NCBI GenBank assembly: GCA_039980135.1
Contig: JBDXCV010000003.1
Span: forward strand, 124,001-188,000
Origin: Alphaproteobacteria bacterium
Lineage (GTDB): Bacteria; Pseudomonadota; Alphaproteobacteria; UBA6615
DNA length: 64,000 nucleotides
Reading direction: 5' to 3'
The notes under the pieces are model-generated. The model was given only the letters and a program-made list of their open reading frames with translations, was not told the DNA's origin and searched no databases. Below are positions 42,959 through 52,360 of this stretch, one piece after another (positions within the stretch are counted from its first letter, which is position 1; every line of letters starts with the position of its first letter). Position numbers and translations under genes: made by a program.

Positions 42959-44550
42959 CGTTGCGGTCTCCGACCGGGTCGCGCCGCTCTACCTCGAGGG
43001 CCGGGGCGAACTCCCGGCGGTAACGGGCGATGGCCTTGCATATTGCGGGGTTGTTGCGGGGCATTTTGCTGCGGGGGAAACCCGTCCGGGTGCTGCCCGT
43101 TCGGCTGTTGTCCGCCGGGCGCGCCATTCTGCCCGTTCTGTGGCATGCGGCGACCCCGATGCCGCACACCGCCGAGCATTTCGGTCGGCACCGACGAGCG
43201 CAACACCTCCCAGACGAACATCATCATGACCACGTTGAACGGGAGCGTCACACGCCGACTGGCCCCGAATGGAGAGAACAGAATATCCCACAGCACGAGA
43301 AAACCGACGAAGGTCACGATCGGACTCAACGGTTCGCGCACCATGTAGAGGTTGGACATGACCCGGAATATGAGGATCAGGAGCCACAGCCAGAAAATTG
43401 CCCCCATGATCCCGGCTTCGACCCAACCGCCCATCAGATGGCTATGGGTCGGGATCAGCCCCTCTTCGGACGCGAAATAGGTGATGTCATAGCCGTAGCG
43501 CTCGAGCTCGTAGATGCGCGCGACATATTCGCGGTTCTTGGCCCAGGATCCATGTCCGATGATCGGACTGTCCATTACGGCCTGACTGGACACGAAAATC
43601 TCCGAACGGCCGCCGAGCAGAACACCGAAAGAACCCGCGCTCTGGCGCGCATAGGTCTCCTGCGCCAATTCGCCAAGCATCCCGTTCGACGCGGCAAACT
43701 GATAGGTGTTGAGCATCGTCGTCGCGATCATGACGCCGCCGACGAAGAACATGACCGTCCGCATCGGAGAAAAGCCTGCCGGCGATGTCCTCTTTCGGCC
43801 GAGCAGTTGCTGCACGAAGACATACAATGCCGTCAGGATCGCAATACCCGCCATACTCCGCGAGCCGGCCACCATGCTGTAAATGCCGACGGCGAGAATG
43901 AGCAATGTCGGCAGGCTGAATACCCTGAAAATCGGCCGCCACTGGGTTATCAGCAGCACCAGCATGATCGTCGGAATGCCGAGCCCGAACTTCCAGGGCT
44001 GACGCGCGGCAAAGTCGGACGGGTTGAACAGGAATGAAAGATACCCGCCGACAATGATGCCCAGCGCGAACATGGTGATCCGCTTGCGGCTGCCGTAGAC
44101 CAGCATGTAGATCGACGCGAAGTTCATCGTCATGAAGATGATTTTCGACCAGCCGCGGGAGAAATCCCGGAACGGCGTATCGCGGATCAGATCCGTCAAT
44201 ATCTGCGCCAGAAGCCACATGAACGCCATGATCAGGAATGTCCGCGGCAGCGGGTCCGCGAGCATGGAACCGCGGGTCAGCAGCAGGAACGGCAGCAACC
44301 CGATCAGCAGCAACTCGGGCGCAAAAATACGGCCGACCGCATTCACCTCGATCCAGATGACGGTCGGAATCAGGAACGCGGCGAACGCCAACACCGGCTT
44401 GTCGTCCGTCTCGGGTACATCCGGATTGTAGCTCGCGGAGGGCTTGAACTGGCCTTGCGGCGCATATCCCATGAACGTCATCGAGTGTGGCCCGGACGCT
44501 TCGGTGTGCGCGCTCTGTTTATCGATCGCATCGGCATCGCGCAGACACAT
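42955..44550 (-). CDS. O-antigen polymerase/ligase-like membrane protein with Pro/Gln-rich tail
   Basis: Multi-spanning inner-membrane protein of 531 residues with about ten membrane helices and a periplasmic loop between later helices that includes GGRSEIFVSSQAVMDSPIIGHGSWAKN, a Wzy_C-like pattern. It is a candidate repeat-unit polymerase. The C-terminal 65 residues are a hydrophilic Pro/Gln/Gly/Arg-rich tail (GGQQPNGQHPDGFPPQQ), which is unusual for the family. Its ATG shares one base with the stop of the upstream gene (TAATG), supporting the start; another ATG is at 44481. Confidence 0.82.
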   Translation of the reverse strand: MCLRDADAIDKQSAHTEASGPHSMTFMGYAPQGQFKPSASYNPDVPETDDKPVLAFAAFLIPTVIWIEVNAVGRIFAPELLLIGLLPFLLLTRGSMLADPLPRTFLIMAFMWLLAQILTDLIRDTPFRDFSRGWSKIIFMTMNFASIYMLVYGSRKRITMFALGIIVGGYLSFLFNPSDFAARQPWKFGLGIPTIMLVLLITQWRPIFRVFSLPTLLILAVGIYSMVAGSRSMAGIAILTALYVFVQQLLGRKRTSPAGFSPMRTVMFFVGGVMIATTMLNTYQFAASNGMLGELAQETYARQSAGSFGVLLGGRSEIFVSSQAVMDSPIIGHGSWAKNREYVARIYELERYGYDITYFASEEGLIPTHSHLMGGWVEAGIMGAIFWLWLLILIFRVMSNLYMVREPLSPIVTFVGFLVLWDILFSPFGASRRVTLPFNVVMMMFVWEVLRSSVPTEMLGGVRHRGRRMPQNGQNGAPGGQQPNGQHPDGFPPQQNAPQQPRNMQGHRPLPPGVRPGPRGRAARPGRRPQR

Positions 44551-45818
44551 TAGCCCCGGGACAAGCGTTCATACAGTTCAAACAAGCGTGTCCCGTACCC
44601 CGTCTGTCGAAAATCGCGCGCGACCAGCGCGGCGTTCTCCCGCCCGATCTGTGAAACCCGTGCACGATCGGTCGCCACCTCGCGCAACGCCGCCGACAGC
44701 GCATCCGGATTACCCGGCGGCACGAGCCGGCCATGTACGCCGTCTTCGACGATCGAACCCGCATTGGCTGTGGTCACGATATAGCAACCCGCCGCCATGG
44801 CCTCGAAGATGACCCGGGCCGAGCCCTCGGCCAGGGTCGGGAACACGAAGACATCCGCCGCGGCCATCCTTGCCGCCAGCTCCGCCGGCAACAGGTTGCC
44901 GTGATGGATCACCCGCGGATCGGTCTGGAAACGCTCGTAGGCCGCATTTCCGTCACGATCCACCGCACCACAGATGCCGAGTTCGAAATCCACACCTTTC
45001 AGCAACGCGAGCGCATCCGCCAGATCATCGGTTCCCTTGCGCCGGCGCACGCTGCCCGCGAACAAGAGTTTCAACGGCGCCGGCGGCGTCTCGGCAGCCG
45101 GTGGTCGGTTCGGCAGCCAGGAAAAGAAGCCGTCATCGATCCCCCGGTAGATGACATTGACCCGCTCCGGCGCCCAGCCCTGATGGATGAAGGTCTCCTT
45201 CACGAAATCGGAATTCGCCAGGACCTGATCGGCGAGGTTTAGGTCGTCGAGGATCGCCTGCCAGTTCACATCGATCGGACCCGCCTCGCCCGGCGGCGGC
45301 ATCCGTCCGCCATTGCGCACCAGATACTCCAGCACCGACGGGTGGGCGATCGAATACTCGCAAAGGCAAAGCCACCCGCGCGAGCGTGCCAGCGCGACCG
45401 ACGCACCCCCGAAACCGGCGCGGTAATGGTAGATGCCCGGGCCGGACGGGTCGGCCTCGCGGCGAATGACACCCGCCGCACCGCGGGCATACAGCGCGCG
45501 CGCGAACATGTGCAGGCGATCGCCCAACGGATCGCCGACCCCCGGCACGCGCCGCAAGCGGCTGGCAAGCTGGGAGAAGGGCTCTCCCGCCCACATCGCG
45601 CGGACCCGTGTGCCCGGAATCGAATCCTCCCGCCCGAGAAAACGCCCGATGGGCTTGAGCCGTGCCAGGCCAATTCCCGATAGCGCGCGTGTCAGGCCGG
45701 GGGTCGGATATGCGCCGGTAATGAACGCCGTCAGCGCGCCACGGCTGGCCGCTTCCGCCGCCGCAAGCCGCAGGCTAAATCGGCCGAACCCGTTGGATAT
45801 GATCACATTCGGGGCCAT
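44550..45818 (-). CDS. Family 4 glycosyltransferase
   Basis: GT-B transferase of 422 residues. Donor-binding motifs are KLLFAGSVRRRKGTDDLADAL and DVFVFPTLAEGSARVIFEAMAAGCYIV. The start at ATG 45818 (MAPNVIISNGFGRFSL) lies 8 bases after the flippase stop; the longer frame upstream runs antisense-like through the flippase and is not coding. It probably acts on the repeat unit flipped by the preceding gene product. Confidence 0.87.
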   Translation of the reverse strand: MAPNVIISNGFGRFSLRLAAAEAASRGALTAFITGAYPTPGLTRALSGIGLARLKPIGRFLGREDSIPGTRVRAMWAGEPFSQLASRLRRVPGVGDPLGDRLHMFARALYARGAAGVIRREADPSGPGIYHYRAGFGGASVALARSRGWLCLCEYSIAHPSVLEYLVRNGGRMPPPGEAGPIDVNWQAILDDLNLADQVLANSDFVKETFIHQGWAPERVNVIYRGIDDGFFSWLPNRPPAAETPPAPLKLLFAGSVRRRKGTDDLADALALLKGVDFELGICGAVDRDGNAAYERFQTDPRVIHHGNLLPAELAARMAAADVFVFPTLAEGSARVIFEAMAAGCYIVTTANAGSIVEDGVHGRLVPPGNPDALSAALREVATDRARVSQIGRENAALVARDFRQTGYGTRLFELYERLSRG

Positions 45819-45826
45819 GGATGCGG

Positions 45827-47191
45827 CTATGAACCCCGCCGCAGCAGGCGCAGCGCATCCGTCGGGGGCGTGAGCGCGGCGAAGACCAGGGACGAGAATC
45901 GCTGGTCGAGAAAGGCCATGGTCCGGCCCATCACCAGGAAAACGACCGCGACTTCCGAAATCGCCAGCACCGCCGCCGCGCCGATGATGCCGAGCCCGGG
46001 GGTCACCAGCGCCAGGACCGCCAGGCCGGACGCCGCTGCGATACCGTAGATCGTGGCGATCGCGCGGTTGTTGTTGGTCGCATACAGCGCCGTTGCAATA
46101 CCGTTCCACATCATTGTCGAAAGGCCGGCGATCAACAGCAGGCCGAGCAACGTACGCGGCGCGGGAATGCGACCGACCGTCCAGAAATCGACAATCGCCG
46201 GGCCGAAGATCATCAATCCAACGAACGCGCCCATTGACAGCCAGGTCGCAAACTGGACCGCCCGGTTGTTGAGCCGACGCACAAGATCAATGTCATCCCT
46301 GCCGTAGGCGATCGCGATCTCCGGCCGCACGGTGGTGAAGGCGAGGTTGGCAAACAGGACAACCGCGCGGGCCAGCATGCGCAAGGTGGCAAACACCGCG
46401 ACGGCGGACGGGCCGAGAATCGCGCCGAGAACAATAATAGGCCCCTGAATCGAAATCGCATTCGCGACCGTCACCCCGACAAAGCCGAGCGAAGGTGGCG
46501 CCAGCTGACGCCAGGTCTTCCGCGAGGCATGCGCGATGCCGTAGGAAAGCCACGGACTGTGCCGATGCGCGAAAATCGCAACAACGAGGAACCCGACCGC
46601 CTCGACCGACGCGACGACGACAGCGACCCCCAGCGGGCGCGCGCCTGCGATCAGCGTGGCGGCGATCAGCACCAGCGACACAAGCCGGATCAGGGCCGTG
46701 AGGTAGCTCTGCAGGCCATACTGGCCCGCGCTCATCAGACCGACGGCGGCGAGCCCGGTCTGGATATTGAACAGGATCTGGATCAACAGCAGCGCCAGCA
46801 CGGCGGCGGCGTCATGGTCGGTCAGTGTGGTCAGGTTGAACCAGCTGGCCAGCGGGGCCAGAAACAGGCCGAGCATGAGAAGCCCGGCCACCGCGAGCGA
46901 AATCAGCGTGACGAACACCCAGCTTGTTTGAAAGGCCCGCAACGCGCCGGCCGTGTCGTCGCGCGAGACGCGCATCGTCACCTCGTAGGAGGTCGCGTTG
47001 GTAAAGCCCAGATTGCTGATCACGAGATAGGCGGGAAAGGCCGCGAGAATCAGCCACTCGCCGTAAAGGCTCTTGTCCCAGAAATGCAGGAACAGGGGCA
47101 CACTACCGAACTGGAACGTCAGGTTCACGACCTGGGAAAAGGCCTGCCCACCGAGGCCACGACGCAAGCGCCCGCGAATTGTCTCATTCAT
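45827..47191 (-). CDS. Wzx-type polysaccharide flippase
   Basis: Integral membrane protein of 454 residues with about twelve to fourteen helices of the MATE/MVF flippase superfamily (LWDKSLYGEW-like FHFWDKSLYGEWLIL near the N-terminus, LGFTNATSYEV). It is expected to move lipid-linked repeat units to the periplasm. First gene of a four-gene minus-strand run: flippase, GT4, polymerase, GT2. Divergent from the second FkbM gene. Confidence 0.85.
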   Translation of the reverse strand: MNETIRGRLRRGLGGQAFSQVVNLTFQFGSVPLFLHFWDKSLYGEWLILAAFPAYLVISNLGFTNATSYEVTMRVSRDDTAGALRAFQTSWVFVTLISLAVAGLLMLGLFLAPLASWFNLTTLTDHDAAAVLALLLIQILFNIQTGLAAVGLMSAGQYGLQSYLTALIRLVSLVLIAATLIAGARPLGVAVVVASVEAVGFLVVAIFAHRHSPWLSYGIAHASRKTWRQLAPPSLGFVGVTVANAISIQGPIIVLGAILGPSAVAVFATLRMLARAVVLFANLAFTTVRPEIAIAYGRDDIDLVRRLNNRAVQFATWLSMGAFVGLMIFGPAIVDFWTVGRIPAPRTLLGLLLIAGLSTMMWNGIATALYATNNNRAIATIYGIAAASGLAVLALVTPGLGIIGAAAVLAISEVAVVFLVMGRTMAFLDQRFSSLVFAALTPPTDALRLLRRGS

Positions 47192-47359
47192 GTCCTGCGC
47201 ACGCCCAGCAATCCATTCTCCGGCGCAAGGGTAGAACGTTCGGCGCGCGGATTGAAGGGATTCGGCGAGCCTTGTTTAGGTTCTGATGGCAATCCAACGC
47301 CTTCTGATCTAAACAGAATCCCGGTCAGTCGGCTGTATCAACCACGTCCCGGAATCAAA

Positions 47360-48082
47360 ATGAGCTCAAGTCAGGCGAATTCGCCAAAGCGCACGGGCAT
47401 GTTCCCTTATATCGGGCGCGTGGAGGGGCACTCGTTTCTGCAGGGTTCGCTGAACGCCGAATCGGTGGTGGTCGATCTGGGCATCAATCAGGCCAACTTC
47501 GCCCGCAACATTCATGCGCTGACCGGTTGCCGGGTCCTCGGGGTCGAGGCGGTGCCCGATCTCGCCGCAAAGGCGCCAGTGCATGACTGGTTGCAGGTCG
47601 TGAATGTGGCCATCGCCGGCGCCGACGGCACGGTCACGATGCACCTCAATCAGACCGGGGACGCCACCCTGCGCCCCGACATGTCCGAAGACGACGTGAC
47701 GACGGTTGAAGTTCGCGGCACGACGCTCGAAAGCTTCCTGTCCGCACATGAGGTCGGCACGGTCGATCTGCTGAAGGTCGATATCGAGGGCGCCGAGTTC
47801 GCGTTGTTCGACAGCGCGCCGGATGCGTTGCTGCAACGGCTGGTCCAGATCACCATCGAGTTCCATGACTTCAAGAACGCGGCCCTCACGCCCGACGTGG
47901 ACCGCGTCAAGGCGCGGATGCGGGCGCTGGACTTCATCTGCCTCACCTTCTCGGGCAACAACACCGATGTGCTGTTCGTGAACCGGCGTTATCTGCACGT
48001 CGGCGCCGTGGCCCGGGCCTATATGCTCGCGCTGTACAAATACGGTCGCGGGATCGGTCGGCAGATCGCCGGACGCCTGTAA
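47360..48082 (+). CDS. FkbM-family methyltransferase (second copy)
   Basis: SAM-dependent methyltransferase of 240 residues (VVDLGINQANFARNIHALTG; VLGVEAVPDLAAK; LLKVDIEGAEFALFDSAP; ITIEFHDFKNA). It is a clear FkbM member but only distantly like the one at 31886, so the two probably methylate different positions. The start at ATG 47360 follows an untranslated gap; the open frame further left is antisense to the flippase gene. A short hydrophobic C-terminal stretch is present. Confidence 0.88.
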   Translation: MSSSQANSPKRTGMFPYIGRVEGHSFLQGSLNAESVVVDLGINQANFARNIHALTGCRVLGVEAVPDLAAKAPVHDWLQVVNVAIAGADGTVTMHLNQTGDATLRPDMSEDDVTTVEVRGTTLESFLSAHEVGTVDLLKVDIEGAEFALFDSAPDALLQRLVQITIEFHDFKNAALTPDVDRVKARMRALDFICLTFSGNNTDVLFVNRRYLHVGAVARAYMLALYKYGRGIGRQIAGRL

Positions 48083-48091
48083 GGCGCGCCT

Positions 48092-49156
48092 TCACGACAG
48101 GCCCGGGACATCCGGCACCCCGTCATCGCGGCGGACCAGGCCCTTGATTCGCGCCCACATGTTATGGGCACCGACCGGAAGCTCGGTGCTCAGCAGAAGC
48201 TCACGCCGCAGGGTCGCCAGCAGGCCTGGCTCATCAGGATAGAAACGCAGCGTCTCGGCCAGCATGCGCGCGTATTCGCGCGCGGCGCGCGGCGGCGGGT
48301 CCGCGACGGGCGCATCGAAACCCTCCGCGCGCATCCCCAGATCATGCAGCAGCCGGAGAAACACCCGGTAGGGTCCGGCATAACCGCCGGCCGACGCCAG
48401 TCGATCGAGCCCCGGCCAATCGAGATCGTAATGCCGGGCCAACCGCATCGCGTCGGCGATCTTGCGCGCCGCAAACAGGCCGAACTTGTCCTTGGCGACG
48501 TTGGTCGCACATAACAGAAAGGCGTGATCGGCGCAGGCGGCCCGGAAAGACAGCCCGTCCGCATCGATTGAGATGGCCCGCGCGAAGACCGCATCCGTGG
48601 TCAACGAACGATAGGCGGGAAAGCAATCGGGATGAATATGAACGTCGAGATTGCACGTCGCGTCACCCGAGACAAACGGCGCATAGCTCGCCGCAGAAAT
48701 GAAACCCCAGGGCGGGCGGGGCAATGGTTCGAAGACATAGCCGTTTTTGTCCAGAAACCGAACCAACCGGTCGCGATCCGCCGGGCGCACCAGCACATCC
48801 AGATCGCCGACGGCGCGAACTTCGGGATCGTCATAAATCATGTGGGCCAGTGCGAACCCCTTGATGACGACGATCTGGACGCCGGCGGCGGCAATCAGGC
48901 GCAGGCAATCGCGCTGGGCCGACAGTCGAAAACGATTGTTCAGCCGGCTCTGGTTGAGGGTTTCGGGGTCGACGTCACTGCCGCCCAGCAGGGTGTCTGT
49001 CAGAATCGGCGATGCGAGGGCGGAAAGCCGGGCGACAACGGACGACGCGATCGCAGGCGTGGATGCGGTCTCACCCCCCGCGACATTTGCCATACGCGCC
49101 CAGGCCGCCCGTCCCTGCTCGACCGTGATCGCTGTATCGATCGCAGCGGTCGCCAT
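48092..49156 (-). CDS. Nucleotidyltransferase-family protein (PF14907-type)
   Basis: Protein of 354 residues with the nucleotidyltransferase signature VVIKGFALAHMIYDDPEVRAVGDLDVLVRPADRDRL, in which GDLDVLV provides the metal-binding aspartates, followed by NLDVHIHPD. Family members occur in exopolysaccharide clusters, often with a PqqD-like protein and an HprK-related kinase; neither is seen in the window. Its gene follows the metallophosphatase gene after 4 bases, so the two are an operon. The target of nucleotidylation is unknown. Confidence 0.8.
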   Translation of the reverse strand: MATAAIDTAITVEQGRAAWARMANVAGGETASTPAIASSVVARLSALASPILTDTLLGGSDVDPETLNQSRLNNRFRLSAQRDCLRLIAAAGVQIVVIKGFALAHMIYDDPEVRAVGDLDVLVRPADRDRLVRFLDKNGYVFEPLPRPPWGFISAASYAPFVSGDATCNLDVHIHPDCFPAYRSLTTDAVFARAISIDADGLSFRAACADHAFLLCATNVAKDKFGLFAARKIADAMRLARHYDLDWPGLDRLASAGGYAGPYRVFLRLLHDLGMRAEGFDAPVADPPPRAAREYARMLAETLRFYPDEPGLLATLRRELLLSTELPVGAHNMWARIKGLVRRDDGVPDVPGLS

Positions 49157-49160
49157 TGCG

Positions 49161-49922
49161 TCAGGTCGACATGAACGTGCGCCGGTCCCCCATCAGGACA
49201 GCACAGGTCAACCGGCTCGACGCGTAGGCGCCTGTGTCCACACCGATACGATTCGGTCGGTCGACAGGATGTTCGGTGATCGTGTGGCCATGCACGACGA
49301 CGACACCGAAGTCGCGCTTGTCTTCCAGAAAATCGCTGCGAATCCAGTGCATGTCCTCGACGCTCTGCTCCTCGATCGCCACACCGGGGCGAATGCCCGC
49401 ATGCACGAACACATAATCGCCCTCGCGATGCATCGACGGCAGACCGGCCAGGAACGCCTTGTGATCGTCCGGCAGGGCGGCGCGGAACTCCGACTGGACG
49501 CGGGCAAGATCGCTATCGGTCGCACCCGACCCGCCGGCGATCACGCCGTAGCTCATCAGGGTCTCGATGCCGCCATTGGCGAACCAGCCGCGCGCCTTGC
49601 TGGAATCGTCAAGGAACCGGATCATGTACTCCTCATGATTGCCCATCAGGAAAACGCGCTCGAAACCCTCGAATTCGCTGCCCATCAGATGCTCAATCAC
49701 CGCGCGGGATTCGTAACCGCGGTCGACATAGTCGCCGAGATACACGATCACCCGGCGGGTGACATCGCGCGCGCGAGCATCGGCCACGATGCGCTGTTCG
49801 AGCGTCTCGAGCAGGTCTATCCGCCCGTGCACATCGCCAATCGCATAGACGACCGTGCCATCGGGGACGCTGTAATCGGGAATCGGGGCGCGATCCTTGC
49901 GGCCAAAAAGCTTCTTGAACAT
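49161..49922 (-). CDS. Serine/threonine-type metallophosphatase
   Basis: Cytoplasmic phosphoesterase of 253 residues with the calcineurin-like motifs GDVHGRIDLL (D30-x-H32), YLGDYVDRG, GNHEEYM and a later VVHGHT. It resembles bacterial PrpA/ApaH-like protein phosphatases. Together with the following nucleotidyltransferase gene it could form a small modification/demodification pair; this is inference. Confidence 0.9.
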   Translation of the reverse strand: MFKKLFGRKDRAPIPDYSVPDGTVVYAIGDVHGRIDLLETLEQRIVADARARDVTRRVIVYLGDYVDRGYESRAVIEHLMGSEFEGFERVFLMGNHEEYMIRFLDDSSKARGWFANGGIETLMSYGVIAGGSGATDSDLARVQSEFRAALPDDHKAFLAGLPSMHREGDYVFVHAGIRPGVAIEEQSVEDMHWIRSDFLEDKRDFGVVVVHGHTITEHPVDRPNRIGVDTGAYASSRLTCAVLMGDRRTFMST

Positions 49923-49995
49923 ACGCCGATACTAACACGCGCGAATCGGCTGGCGCGGGTGCAAACGTGACGCGGATAAAACCTTTGGTGCGCCG

Positions 49996-52245
49996 CTAGC
50001 CGACGACCCCGCGGATGCCCGGCGGCGGGACGGAGAAATTCGACCAGTTGCTGCGGCCGCCATGATTGTCCAGGCGGTTGATCAAGGCCGCCACGACCCT
50101 CAGGTCGAACTGCGTGCCCGCCCCGTCGAGCAGGTTCTGAACCGCCGCATCGAACGTCAGGCCTGGACGATGCGCACGCGGGCTGACCATGCCGACGAAG
50201 GCGTTGGCGACCGCGACGATCCTTGCGGTGACCAAAATCTCGTCGCCGGCAAGCCCGGCAGGCTCGCCGTTGCCATCCACATGCGCGCGCGTCTGGCGCA
50301 ATGTCTCCACCACCGGCCCTTCGAATTCGACACCTTCGAGGAGATCCACCCCCGCAGCCAGCGCATGGCGAATACGCTCGATCTCGTCATCCGTAAGTTT
50401 GCCATTCTTCATCAGCAGTGCGCGCGGCACGAGAATCTTGCCGATATTCATCACGCTCGCCGCCTTGTCCACCGTATCGACGAGGACCGCATCGAGGCCC
50501 ATTTCATCCGCGATCGCCGCGGCCACCTGCGCCACACGGGCCGACTGATGCGCGGCGAACGAATCGCGACGATCGACGACGGCCAGCAGGGTTTCGGCCA
50601 ATTGCTGCAGCAGGCGCTCGTTTCGCTCACGCTCGGAGATCGCGGCGCTGATGTCCTGCTCGACAATCAGGATTCCGGCGCCGACATGATCGGTGGCGGG
50701 CAGATGGACGAACTGGTTCTGCAACACGCGGTCTTCGCCGGCCTGTCCTGTCCGTTCCGAACCTTCGACCCGGTCAACGGACAGAAGATTGCATTCCTCG
50801 TCGAACGCATCGCGCACATATCGCGCATAGCGGCGCGCGGCGGCGGGACCGAAAACCCCCGTCAGGGTTTTGCCGACCAGTTCATCCGTATCGTGCGCGC
50901 CGATCGTCTGGGCGAGACGGGCATTGGCAAATGTCAGCCGGTCATTCCGGTCGACGATAAAGATCGCGTTGGGCTGCGTGTCGGTAAGCTTGCGAATGAA
51001 CTTCGCCTGTTGTTCGAAACGGTCGGCCATATCCCGATAACGGGTCGCGGCGCTCTCGGCCCGGCGCGAGGCGCCGTGGCGCCAAGCCGCAACGATCCCG
51101 AGCGCGGCCAGACCAATCGCGAGGAGCAGGATCAACGCCAGCCTGGTCAGGCGACGGTCCGCCCCGCCCAGGGCCTCCTCACGGTCGACCTTGTAGGCCA
51201 GCACCCAGTCCACACCCGGGACGGGCCGACTCGCGATCAGCACCGGAACATCGCGATAGTCGTGATAGAGCCCGAACCCGCCGGTGTTCTGAATGGCAAA
51301 AGCAGCGGCGAGCGCGGGTGTATTCAGGGCGCGCGTGCGCGTCATCGCGGCCGTCCCGTCGGCCAGCGGCGACAGGTAACGCACCCCCGCGCCTTCTGCC
51401 GTCAGCAACAGAGTTTCGGCCGTTTCCTCCGTGGTACCCGGTTGCTTCAGAAGGCCGAACAGCGGCATCGCGACAGGCCGGATGCCCACCACCAGCCCGA
51501 TCTGCCTATCGTCCTGCACCCCCGGGATCGGGGCGGTAAACAACAGGCTCGCGGTGCCGTCGGCGGGAGATGGAAACGGGCCGAACATGGCCGGACCGTC
51601 AGCGGCAGCCTGGCCCGCAACGAAAGCGCGCAACGCCGGCGTCAACGGCGGCAGGTCCGGGGTCGCCACGATAATTTCAAGGTTCGGATCGAGCAGCGCG
51701 AGCCCCGCGCGCCCCACTCGGGCCACATTCGCACGAACGTCGGGACCGACTGCGGCTGCGTTGAATCCAGTCCGCGCGGCGGTCACGACCAGAAGATTTT
51801 CCAGGAACTGGGCCTGGACCGGCACGTCGTCCGCAACCCTGTCCGGTGCCAATGCGGAAATGTCGGAGACATACAAGCGCAACACATCGTCACGTCCGAG
51901 GGACGCCACCACTTCGCGCTGGGATTGCAACCAGTCGCCCACCGCGGCCGCCCGGCTTTCGGCAACAATGGCGAGCTTGTCCTGCCAACCCCGCACCGCA
52001 CGGTCCCGTTCGGTCGAGACCCAGGAGAAGACGAGGCCCACGCCGGTCACGGCCAATGCCAGCAGCAGAATGGCTGACATCCACAGGCGCATCCTCAAGA
52101 ACGACCGACCCCCGGCTGCCAACGTGTCGGCCGGCGTATCAGCCACCATATTAGCCACCGTGTCGGCGCCTTCCGACCTGGAAGCTTCGCCATCCGGCAT
52201 CCGGAAATTCGGCGACCCGTTTTCCGCCTTCTCGACCATGCACAC
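49996..52245 (-). CDS. Membrane sensor with PAS and degenerate HD-GYP domain
   Basis: Protein of 749 residues. An N-terminal membrane helix (about 54-75), a large periplasmic Cache/CHASE-like sensor, a second helix (about 375-395), a PAS domain (NAIFIVDRNDRLTFANARLAQTIG) and a C-terminal HD-GYP-like domain. The catalytic HD pair is replaced by M599-N600 (ASVMNIGKILVP) and the GYP motif by GEP (D657-G-N-G-E661-P662), so c-di-GMP hydrolysis is unlikely; it may be a sensor or binding protein. It stands alone on the minus strand and is divergent from the LapG-type gene. Confidence 0.85.
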   Translation of the reverse strand: MCMVEKAENGSPNFRMPDGEASRSEGADTVANMVADTPADTLAAGGRSFLRMRLWMSAILLLALAVTGVGLVFSWVSTERDRAVRGWQDKLAIVAESRAAAVGDWLQSQREVVASLGRDDVLRLYVSDISALAPDRVADDVPVQAQFLENLLVVTAARTGFNAAAVGPDVRANVARVGRAGLALLDPNLEIIVATPDLPPLTPALRAFVAGQAAADGPAMFGPFPSPADGTASLLFTAPIPGVQDDRQIGLVVGIRPVAMPLFGLLKQPGTTEETAETLLLTAEGAGVRYLSPLADGTAAMTRTRALNTPALAAAFAIQNTGGFGLYHDYRDVPVLIASRPVPGVDWVLAYKVDREEALGGADRRLTRLALILLLAIGLAALGIVAAWRHGASRRAESAATRYRDMADRFEQQAKFIRKLTDTQPNAIFIVDRNDRLTFANARLAQTIGAHDTDELVGKTLTGVFGPAAARRYARYVRDAFDEECNLLSVDRVEGSERTGQAGEDRVLQNQFVHLPATDHVGAGILIVEQDISAAISERERNERLLQQLAETLLAVVDRRDSFAAHQSARVAQVAAAIADEMGLDAVLVDTVDKAASVMNIGKILVPRALLMKNGKLTDDEIERIRHALAAGVDLLEGVEFEGPVVETLRQTRAHVDGNGEPAGLAGDEILVTARIVAVANAFVGMVSPRAHRPGLTFDAAVQNLLDGAGTQFDLRVVAALINRLDNHGGRSNWSNFSVPPPGIRGVVG

Positions 52246-52360
52246 CCCTCGCGCGATAATCCCGCGACCCGTGACCGGGGCACGATCGCCCCTTTGATGC
52301 CGATCCTAGCGGCGCGCTGTTTGCAAATTCTTAATGGCGGTCGGGTGAAATCAGCCCGTG

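Noticed and set aside
46529-47359. Upstream extension of the second FkbM frame
   Set aside because: Antisense to the flippase gene; the translation is Arg/Gln-rich without family similarity, and the natural FkbM N-terminus begins at 47360.
50062-52077. Long plus-strand open frame opposite the HD-GYP protein
   Set aside because: Antisense frame with His/Arg-rich low-complexity translation; the minus-strand gene has clear domains.
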